From assembly GCF_017163935.1 (NCBI RefSeq), contig NZ_JABVZR010000001.1:2666001-2730000 (forward strand): DNA of 64,000 bases, read 5' to 3'. The position numbers were made by a program, and so were the translations under genes. The DNA is from Novosphingobium terrae. GTDB lineage: Bacteria; Pseudomonadota; Alphaproteobacteria; Sphingomonadales; Sphingomonadaceae. Below are positions 58,050-64,000 of this stretch, piece by piece. Position 1 is the stretch's first letter; each line of letters starts with the position of its first letter. Under the pieces are notes generated by a model. It had not been told where the DNA came from, ran no database searches, and saw only the letters and a list, made by a program, of their open reading frames with translations.

Positions 58050-60011
58050 TCACTTCAGGCTGTAGACGATCAGGCTATCGCTGGTGACCGGCGTGCCCAG
58101 AAAGCTGCCGCCCGTGGCGACAATCGCGACATATTGCTTGCCCTTCACACTGTAGCTGACAGGCGCGGCATGGGCGGCGGCGGGGAGCTTTTCGCTCCAC
58201 AATTCCTTGCCGGTTCTGGTGTCGAAGGCGCGGAAACGGGCATCGTCGGTGCCGCCGATAAAGGTAACACCGCCTGCCGTGCTGGTCGGTCCGCCGGCCG
58301 AGGGGCGGCCGGTCAACTGCTTGTCGGCGGGCAGACTGTCGGTCACGCCAAGGCGGCTGCGCCACGCCACCTTACCGGTGTTGACGTCCACCGCCACCAG
58401 ATCGCCCCATGATCCGCTCTGGCAAAGCATGCGGTTCGATGGGTCCCAGAAGCGCCCGTTCAGCTCGCCCTGATTGGCGTAACCGCCGCTGCCGTTGGGA
58501 ACGATCTCCTGAATCTGCCCCAGCGGCGAGATGTTGATGAGATACAGCCCGCGCACAGGGTCGAAACTACCGCCAAACAGCGCGCCGATCGTGCCGGGCA
58601 TATAGACCATCGGGCGGTTGAAGGTCGGCGGGTTGTAGGGGCCGCCCAGCGCCATCTTATTGTCATCCACCAGCTTGCGGCAGAAGGCTTCATGTTCCGG
58701 CGTGATCTTCGAAAGGCCATCCGATGTCAGCGACATTTGCGCCAGCGGCCCCGGGGCCACCGGGAAAGGCTGGGTGGGAGAGGTCACCTCACCCGGCACA
58801 TCGCTCTTGGGCACGGGCCTTTCCTCGACGCCGTAAATCGGCTTGCCCGTCACGCGGTCGAGAATGAACAGCATCTGGTTTTTCGAAAGGATGCCCACCG
58901 CCGGGATCAGTTTGCCACCCTTCCTCACATCGAAGAGCGTGGGCGGAGTTTCGGCATCATTGTCCCAGATGTCGTGATGCACGATCTGGAAATGCCAGAG
59001 GTAACGCCCCGTCGCCGCCTCCACCGCAACGACCGAGGTGCTGTAGAGATTGTTGCCGGGCCTATCGACGCCCACCCGGTCGTCGGCAGGCGCGCCAAAG
59101 GGCAGATAGACGATGCCGCGCCTGGCATCGACGCTCATCATGCCCCAGACGTTCACGCCAGAGCGGTTGTTGCCGCTGTCGCCCGCCCATGTGCCGGTGT
59201 TGGGCTCGCCCTGATGCGGCACGGAGTGGAAAGTCCAGACCAGCTTTCCGGTCCTCACATCCCAGGCGCGCACATCGCCCACCGCGCCGCCGATGGCCTC
59301 ACCCACCGCCGCGCCGGTGATGACCAGATTCCCCCAGACCTGCGGCGGCGAGGTCATGGAATAGGGCTTTGTCATCCCCGTAACCATCACCTCGGGCGTC
59401 TTGAGGTTGATCGAGCCATTCTCACCAAAGCCCGCGCTGGGCTGGCCATCGGCAAGGTTGAAGGAATAGAGCCGCCCATCGGTGGCACCGAACAACAGCG
59501 CGGCGCCCTTGCCGTTTTCACCGGGCCAGTAATCCATGCCGCGCCTCGCAGGCTGCGCGCCCTTGGGCAGATCATGGGCCCAGATTTTCTCGCCGGTGGC
59601 AGCGTTCAGCGCCACAAGCTGGTTGTAGGGCGTGGCGACATACATCACCCCATCGATTACCAGCGGCGCGGTTTCCGAAGCGCTGAAGCGTCCATTGCCA
59701 AAGAAATTGGGGAAGCGGCGGGGGGCGCCCGCTGGCGCTCCGGCGGGAGGGCCGGCCTGCTCGGCGGCGGCCTGCGCTTTGTCAGCGGCACTGGGTCCGG
59801 CGACGGGCGCGGCGGCATTGGGCTTCATATGGAAGACCCACGCCTGCTGCAGATGCGCGACATTGGCGGGGGTGATTTCGCTGGCGGTGGAGAAGCGCGT
59901 CGCCGCACCGTCGCCATTGGGGCGCTGCCAGTCCGCATCCGGAGCGGCCATCCCGGCGGTTGCTACCGCCATCAGCATCGCGCTGACACCGCTTCGCAAG
60001 ATCAGTTTCAT
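58050..60011 (-). CDS. Periplasmic PQQ-dependent dehydrogenase (glucose/quinate-type propeller)
   Basis: Seen: 653 aa from ATG 60011. A signal peptide (MKLILRSGVSAML...GMAA), then an eight-bladed PQQ propeller with W-type repeats: DADWQRPNGDGAATRFS, VALNAATGEKIWAHDL, RRGMDYWPGENGKGAALLFG with LFGATDGRLYSFN, DVRAWDVRTGKLVWTFHSV, WHFQIVHHDIWDND and RAFDTRTGKELWSEKL. The pattern resembles the membrane glucose/quinate dehydrogenase group more than methanol dehydrogenases, but the N-terminal membrane domain of GCD/QuiA is absent. No haem motif is present, so separate cytochromes are needed. An Ala/Pro/Gly-rich insert lies at about 70-95. The aroQ neighbour suggests quinate or shikimate, while ThuA and the lactonase suggest a sugar. 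Confidence 0.82.
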   Translation of the reverse strand: MKLILRSGVSAMLMAVATAGMAAPDADWQRPNGDGAATRFSTASEITPANVAHLQQAWVFHMKPNAAAPVAGPSAADKAQAAAEQAGPPAGAPAGAPRRFPNFFGNGRFSASETAPLVIDGVMYVATPYNQLVALNAATGEKIWAHDLPKGAQPARRGMDYWPGENGKGAALLFGATDGRLYSFNLADGQPSAGFGENGSINLKTPEVMVTGMTKPYSMTSPPQVWGNLVITGAAVGEAIGGAVGDVRAWDVRTGKLVWTFHSVPHQGEPNTGTWAGDSGNNRSGVNVWGMMSVDARRGIVYLPFGAPADDRVGVDRPGNNLYSTSVVAVEAATGRYLWHFQIVHHDIWDNDAETPPTLFDVRKGGKLIPAVGILSKNQMLFILDRVTGKPIYGVEERPVPKSDVPGEVTSPTQPFPVAPGPLAQMSLTSDGLSKITPEHEAFCRKLVDDNKMALGGPYNPPTFNRPMVYMPGTIGALFGGSFDPVRGLYLINISPLGQIQEIVPNGSGGYANQGELNGRFWDPSNRMLCQSGSWGDLVAVDVNTGKVAWRSRLGVTDSLPADKQLTGRPSAGGPTSTAGGVTFIGGTDDARFRAFDTRTGKELWSEKLPAAAHAAPVSYSVKGKQYVAIVATGGSFLGTPVTSDSLIVYSLK

Positions 60012-60039
60012 CCTCTCGCCCTTCGTTTTGTTTTGAAAA

Positions 60040-61344
60040 TCAGCCCTCTGCGGGCAGGCGATGCACATCGCCGATGATAAACAGGTAAGATGCCACCCCC
60101 AGCAGGGCCACGGTGCCAATATAGGCCAGTGCCCCGTGAAAAGACCCGCTGGCCTGCACCACAAAGCCGATCACCATCGGCGTGACGATCCCGGCGATGT
60201 TGGTGCAAAGGTTGAACAGCCCGCTGGTGAGACCGATCTCGCCCTCGGGCGCGACGTCGGAAATCAGCGTCCAGCCCAGATTGCAGATGCCCTGCCCGAA
60301 GGCCGCCACGGACATCACCGCGATCAGCACATTGTTGTCGCGGATAAAACCCAGCGACAGAATGGTAGAGATCAGCAGCAGCCCCGCCACCACCGGCCCC
60401 TTGCGCCCGATGCTGGCCGATCCGGTGCGGCGCACCAGCCAGTCTGACACCAACCCGCCCGACAGCACCCCCGCCGAGGCCGCCACATAGGGCAGCGCCA
60501 CGTAAAAGCCCGATTTGATGAAGTCGAGATGCCGCTCGGTGGAGAGATAGGTCGGGAACCAGGTGATGAGGAAGACCAGCGCCGAATTGCTGCAGAACTG
60601 CCCCAGCGAAGCGCCCAGAATTTGCCGCTTGCCCAGCAGGCGCAGCATCCGGCCCCATGAGAAAGGCGGCGCGGGCTTGGCATTCAGGCCGCCGCCCGCC
60701 GCGATATGCGCGAGTTCAGCCTGATTGACCCGGGTGCTATTCAAAGGATCGCGATAAACGCCATACCACGCCAGCCCAAAGGCAATCCCGATGCCGCCCA
60801 CCAGCAAAAACAGGCTGCGCCAGCCCCAGTTGCCCACGATCCAGAACAGCAGCGGGCTGAGAAACGCCAGCCCGAAATACTGCCCGATGGAATAGACGCC
60901 CGTCGCCCGTGCCCGCTCGCCCTGCGGGAACCATGAGGCCAGAATGCGGCTGTTGCAGGGATAGCAGGGCGCCTCGGCCAGACCGAGGCCGAAGCGCAGC
61001 CCGATCAGCGTGCCGATGCTGCCCGCAAAGCCATGCAGCAGCGTAAACGCCGACCACAGGGTGAGCGAGCAGGCATAGGTGATCCGCGTGCCCAGCCTGT
61101 CGAGCAGCAATCCGCCCGGGATCTGCGCCGCCGCATAGGTCCATGAAAAGGCGGAAAAGATGATGCCCAGCATGGCGGGGGAGAGATGCAGCTCGCCGCT
61201 CATCGGCTTGGCCGCCACGCTCATCACGCTGCGGTCGAGGTAGTTGAGCACCGTGGCCGCCGTCACCAGCGCCAGCACCGCCAGACGCGCCCGCGTCGGC
61301 CTCTGCCGCAAGGCCTGATCCGACACGGGCATCGGGCCGTTCAC
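60040..61344 (-). CDS. MFS transporter, ACS type
   Basis: Seen: 434 aa from GTG 61344, overlapping the aroQ stop (GTGA); ATG 61332 is an alternative. It has twelve predicted membrane segments with LNYLDRSVMSVAAKP, QIPGGLLLDRLGTR and NSRILASWFPQGERARA. The C-terminal NLGWTLIS...GLFNLCTN block is nearly the same as in the carrier at 52695. Coupling to aroQ and the PQQ dehydrogenase suggests uptake of the oxidised product, such as dehydroquinate, dehydroshikimate or protocatechuate (inference). Confidence 0.87.
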   Translation of the reverse strand: MNGPMPVSDQALRQRPTRARLAVLALVTAATVLNYLDRSVMSVAAKPMSGELHLSPAMLGIIFSAFSWTYAAAQIPGGLLLDRLGTRITYACSLTLWSAFTLLHGFAGSIGTLIGLRFGLGLAEAPCYPCNSRILASWFPQGERARATGVYSIGQYFGLAFLSPLLFWIVGNWGWRSLFLLVGGIGIAFGLAWYGVYRDPLNSTRVNQAELAHIAAGGGLNAKPAPPFSWGRMLRLLGKRQILGASLGQFCSNSALVFLITWFPTYLSTERHLDFIKSGFYVALPYVAASAGVLSGGLVSDWLVRRTGSASIGRKGPVVAGLLLISTILSLGFIRDNNVLIAVMSVAAFGQGICNLGWTLISDVAPEGEIGLTSGLFNLCTNIAGIVTPMVIGFVVQASGSFHGALAYIGTVALLGVASYLFIIGDVHRLPAEG

Positions 61345-61787
61345 CGCCCTGCCCGTGCGCGCATGATATGGCGCACGCCCAGCCCATAGACATCGATGCC
61401 AAGCCCGCTGATCATCCCCGTCACGCCCTGCGTGAGGATCGATTTGGAGCGCCACTCGGCCTCGCGGTTGTGGATGTTGGTGATGTGCACCTCCACGATC
61501 GGGCAGTCGCACATTTTCAGCGCATCCAGCACCGGATAGCCCGCATAGCAAAAGGCGGCCGGATTGATGACGATGCCCGCCGCGCCCACGCGCGCGTCAT
61601 GGATGAAATGCACCATCTCATGTTCGGCATCGGTCTGGCGGAAGAGGATTTCGAACCCGGCGGCCTCGGCGATGGCGCGGCATTCCTGCTCGACATCGGC
61701 CAGCGTAGCGGTGCCATAAAGTTCGGGCTGACGAACGCCGAGCAGCCCGAGGTTGGGGCCGTTCAGAACGTGGATTACCTTGGTCAT
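61341..61787 (-). CDS. aroQ: Type II 3-dehydroquinate dehydratase
   Basis: Dehydrates 3-dehydroquinate to 3-dehydroshikimate. Seen: 148 aa. VLNGPNLGLLGVRQPELYG carries the catalytic Arg/Tyr region, then QTDAEHEMVHFIHDA, INPAAFCYAGYPVLDAL and CPIVEVHITNIHNREAEWRSKS with the catalytic His. One difference from the common EGELV pattern is AEHEMV. Known: type II enzymes serve both synthesis and quinate breakdown. Here it is in an operon with an MFS carrier and a PQQ dehydrogenase rather than with aroK-aroB, so a catabolic role is favoured (inference). Confidence 0.9.
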   Translation of the reverse strand: MTKVIHVLNGPNLGLLGVRQPELYGTATLADVEQECRAIAEAAGFEILFRQTDAEHEMVHFIHDARVGAAGIVINPAAFCYAGYPVLDALKMCDCPIVEVHITNIHNREAEWRSKSILTQGVTGMISGLGIDVYGLGVRHIMRARAGR

Positions 61788-61814
61788 TCTGCTTGTGTCC
61801 GATCAAATCTGTTA

Positions 61815-62132
61815 TCAGGCCCCTTGATGCGCCGCGAGCCAGGCGATGATCCTGTCGCGATCCTCCTCGGAGGTAATTTGCGCACCAAGGCCGATCATCT
61901 TGTCGACGGTGGTCGCCCAGTCGGCGGCGCTTTTATGCTTGGCCCTCACCTGAGCGATGGGGTGGCAGGTGCTGCAGGTGGTTTCGACAAACTGGCCATC
62001 GGCATCGCCCGCAGCTGACGCCTGAGGCGAAGCGGCCGGAGCAGGCACCGATGGCTGGGCATGCAGCAGCGCCGAGGAACTCGCCGCCACCATGGCCAGA
62101 CATGCCGCCCATCTGAGAAATTTCGCGCCCAT
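61815..62132 (-). CDS. Small exported cytochrome c
   Basis: Seen: 105 aa from ATG 62132, with GAGG six bases upstream. A signal peptide (GAKFLRWAACLAMVAASSSALLHAQ) and a Pro/Ala linker precede a single haem motif CSTCH. No clear Met ligand follows close to the usual place, except KMIGLG. The ending SEEDRDRIIAWLAAHQGA is typical of small c-type domains fused to PQQ enzymes. First gene of the minus-strand aroQ-PQQ operon (27 bp to aroQ) and divergent from the TonB-dependent receptor. Confidence 0.85.
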   Translation of the reverse strand: MGAKFLRWAACLAMVAASSSALLHAQPSVPAPAASPQASAAGDADGQFVETTCSTCHPIAQVRAKHKSAADWATTVDKMIGLGAQITSEEDRDRIIAWLAAHQGA

Positions 62133-62332
62133 ATCATCCTCTTTCGCGCCGCCATCCGGCTGCGCGGCATCCGGCTTCATGCCTGTTTTGCCGCGATTCC
62201 CTGTATCCTGCCTCACCGCATCTTGTCCGGCAAGATGGATTTTCAGAAATCTCGTGATCGCCCTGATCCGCCAGAATACCGTGGCAAACCGGCCACATTT
62301 TGAGATTCATCCGCAACAGAGTGGCAATGATG

Positions 62333-62361
62333 TTGACATTATCCGCTCGAATCGCAATTCT
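62333..62361 (+). promoter_or_regulatory. Predicted promoter of the TonB-dependent receptor gene
   Basis: Seen: TTGACA (62333-62338), 17 nt, AATTCT (62356-62361), giving a leader of about 28 nt before ATG 62396. The -35 is perfect and the -10 is weak. The rest of the 263-bp divergent gap (62133-62395) holds no gene; a promoter for the cytochrome operon must also be there but I could not place it. Confidence 0.5.
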
Positions 62362-62395
62362 GGTCAGACAAGAACAAATACATATGGAGAGGACA

Positions 62396-64000
62396 ATGCC
62401 GGCACGCCGTGCGTTTTGGCTCGCGTCTGCAAGCGCAGCGATTTTCATCACCCCTGCCATCGCCATGGCTCAATCCGCCCCGGCGGATCAGGCAGCGACG
62501 GGCGCCCCCACCACACAGGGCGACAAGGACATCATCGTCACCGGTTCCAGCCTGAAGGGCGTGGCCCCGGTCGGCTCGGCGCTGACCACGCTGGGCCATG
62601 CCCAGATCGAGAACACCGCCGCGCAATCGGTGCAGCAAATTCTGAAATCCGTGCCCGCCGTCACCGGCCTGCAGGCGCCCAGTCAGGGCAGCTCGGGCTC
62701 GGCGGACGGCTCGGGCACCAATGCACCCACGATCCACGGGCTGGGTGCTTCGGCCTCCAACTCCACGCTGGTGTTGATGAACGGTCATCGCCTGCCGACC
62801 TCGGGCGTGAACCATGCGCTGGCCGATCCCAACATCATCCCCACCATCGCGCTGGAGCGCGTCGAGGTGCTGGCTGACGGCGCCTCCTCGGTCTATGGTT
62901 CGGATGCGGTCGCGGGCGTGATCAACTTCATCACCCGCAAGAATTTCAACGGTTTCGAGGTCGATGCCCAGCATGGCTTCGGCAGCTCCTATCACACCAA
63001 CAGCGCCGCCGCGATGTGGGGCAAGACGTGGGATACGGGTTCAATTCTGGCGGCCTACAGCTTTTCGCAAAGGTCCAATCTGGCCGCATCGGCGCGGCCC
63101 TATTCCAGCAGCCTGAACCTCACGCCCTATGGCGGCACCAACCAGTCCACCAACAAATGCGGCACGCTGACCCCCAGCGCCACGGGCATCACCGGCACCA
63201 ATTGCTCGCCCACCGCATGGGATCTGCTGCCCAGCGAGGTGCGCCACACCGCCTATCTGCAATTCCGTCAGGATGTGGGCGACAAGCTGCATATCACCGC
63301 CGATTTCGACTATGCCTATCGCAAGGATGTGCAGAACATCTCACGCGGCAGCGCCACGGCGACGATCTATGGCCTGGGCTCCACCCCGCCTGCCGGCTCC
63401 TCGATCAACCCCTTCTTCACCGGCAGCGGCGCCACATCGGCGGTGGTGAATTTCGACGGCAATGCCCTCTTCGGCAAAGGCGCCACCAGCACCGGCACGG
63501 CGGAGGACTTCTACGCCCATCTCGACGCGACCTATGATCTGACCCCTGTGTGGTCGATCAATGTCGGCGGGCTGATCGGGCGGGACCGCTCTCAGCTGAT
63601 CTCGGCAGGCACGATCAATTCGGGCACGTTCAATCTGGCGGTCAATGGCTACACCTCAGCCTCGATCAACGGCAACAACCAGTCGGTCTCGCAGCTGCTG
63701 ACCACGGCCAATGCCTTCGATCCCTTCAACGGGCGCACCTCCGCCGCCACGCTGGCCGCACTGACTGACAGCACCACCTTCTACAACACCGTGCAGACCG
63801 TGCGGAACGCCTATGCCAAGATCAGCGGCGACCTCTTCAACCTGCCGGGCGGCGCGGTGAAGCTGGCCGTGGGCGGCGAGCTGCTGGGCTATGGCATCGA
63901 CCAGTCGCACACCGCGCTCAACGGCCTTGGCGGGGCCAGCACCTCCTCGGTCTACATCCCGCTGAAATATGGGCGCAATGTGCAGTCGGCCTATGGCGAG
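62396..64000 (+). CDS. TonB-dependent outer-membrane receptor (partial, runs off the right edge)
   Basis: Seen: ATG 62396 preceded by GGAGAGGACA. 535 codons are present with no stop before the window ends. A signal peptide (MPARRAFWLASAS...AIAMAQ) is followed by a short linker, a TonB-box-like DIIVTGSSLKG, and a plug domain with APTIHGLGASASNSTLVLMNGHRLP, PTIALERVEVLADGASSVYGSDAVAGVINFITRK. The beta-barrel then begins. This plug belongs to the class common in sphingomonads for sugars and aromatic oligomers. The substrate probably matches that of the divergent PQQ cluster (inference). Confidence 0.93.
   Translation, partial: MPARRAFWLASASAAIFITPAIAMAQSAPADQAATGAPTTQGDKDIIVTGSSLKGVAPVGSALTTLGHAQIENTAAQSVQQILKSVPAVTGLQAPSQGSSGSADGSGTNAPTIHGLGASASNSTLVLMNGHRLPTSGVNHALADPNIIPTIALERVEVLADGASSVYGSDAVAGVINFITRKNFNGFEVDAQHGFGSSYHTNSAAAMWGKTWDTGSILAAYSFSQRSNLAASARPYSSSLNLTPYGGTNQSTNKCGTLTPSATGITGTNCSPTAWDLLPSEVRHTAYLQFRQDVGDKLHITADFDYAYRKDVQNISRGSATATIYGLGSTPPAGSSINPFFTGSGATSAVVNFDGNALFGKGATSTGTAEDFYAHLDATYDLTPVWSINVGGLIGRDRSQLISAGTINSGTFNLAVNGYTSASINGNNQSVSQLLTTANAFDPFNGRTSAATLAALTDSTTFYNTVQTVRNAYAKISGDLFNLPGGAVKLAVGGELLGYGIDQSHTALNGLGGASTSSVYIPLKYGRNVQSAYGE

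Noticed and set aside
1..64000. tRNA, rRNA and riboswitch genes.
   Set aside because: I looked for tRNA T-arm patterns (GGTTCGAATCC-like), rRNA-like stretches and common riboswitch cores in the intergenic gaps and found none I could support by eye.

Overview
The window looks like a chromosomal segment of a GC-rich alphaproteobacterium of the order Sphingomonadales, with Novosphingobium-like gene content. This is an inference from gene families and local order: lepB-rnc-era, plsY-dprA-topA, aroK-aroB, the ALAS-type hemA, LigAB-type ring cleavage, a TonB-dependent receptor and the L-rhamnose diketo-hydrolase pathway. I saw no rRNA, tRNA, CRISPR array, transposase or phage gene.

Layout. (1) 0.3-28.8 kb is a housekeeping core: xerD, an exported unknown protein and a small membrane protein, aroK-aroB, bioB, a methyltransferase, gor, an exported S9 peptidase, pgi, lepB-rnc-era, a GT39-like membrane protein, topA, a YciC-like membrane protein, dprA-plsY, murI, hemA, lepA and an AI-2E-type permease. 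(2) 28.9-30.8 kb holds a CHASE3/HAMP/GAF-like/GGDEF diguanylate cyclase. (3) 31-39 kb is a complete non-phosphorylative L-rhamnose cluster: RhaT uptake, RhaM mutarotase, L-rhamnose dehydrogenase, lactonase, L-rhamnonate dehydratase, 2-keto-3-deoxy-rhamnonate dehydrogenase, diketo-acid hydrolase, L-lactate dehydrogenase and an IclR regulator. It would convert rhamnose to pyruvate plus lactate and then oxidise the lactate. (4) 39-40.8 kb has a YCII-like protein, a 2-oxoglutarate dioxygenase and a GNAT protein. (5) 40.8-47.8 kb is an apparent operon of carotenoid oxygenase, VC0807-like membrane protein, KaiC-like double ATPase and hybrid histidine kinase, with a divergent TetR regulator. (6) 47.9-50.5 kb has an AraC regulator, an Fsr-like efflux pump and a MarR regulator. 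(7) 50.9-62.1 kb is an accessory catabolic region: LigAB extradiol dioxygenase, a VOC protein, two related MFS carriers, an AraC regulator, and a largely periplasmic oxidation set (PQQ dehydrogenase, two c-type cytochromes, a ThuA protein, an exported metallo-beta-lactamase-fold enzyme) with a type II dehydroquinase. (8) A TonB-dependent receptor begins at 62396 and runs off the right edge.

The most unusual structure is a family of composite intergenic repeats of about 230-270 bp, at 62-297, 17406-17637, 25358-25602 and 50608-50879. Each has 21-nt perfect palindromes at its ends and a conserved internal inverted repeat. There is also a solo inverted end near 30883 and a truncated variant after aroB (5345-5430). 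The ends lie 9-33 nt beyond stop codons of neighbouring genes. The two end types differ only by changes that keep the hairpin paired, and each end also reads as a ten-residue mini-ORF behind a purine tract. The other prominent observations are the KaiC/kinase pair, in which the second phosphosite is replaced by Tyr, and a perfect FNR-type box upstream of an oxygen-dependent ring-cleavage operon.

Starts were chosen by ribosome-binding sites and overlaps. Several genes appear translationally coupled through ATGA, GTGA, TTGA or TGAGTG junctions.
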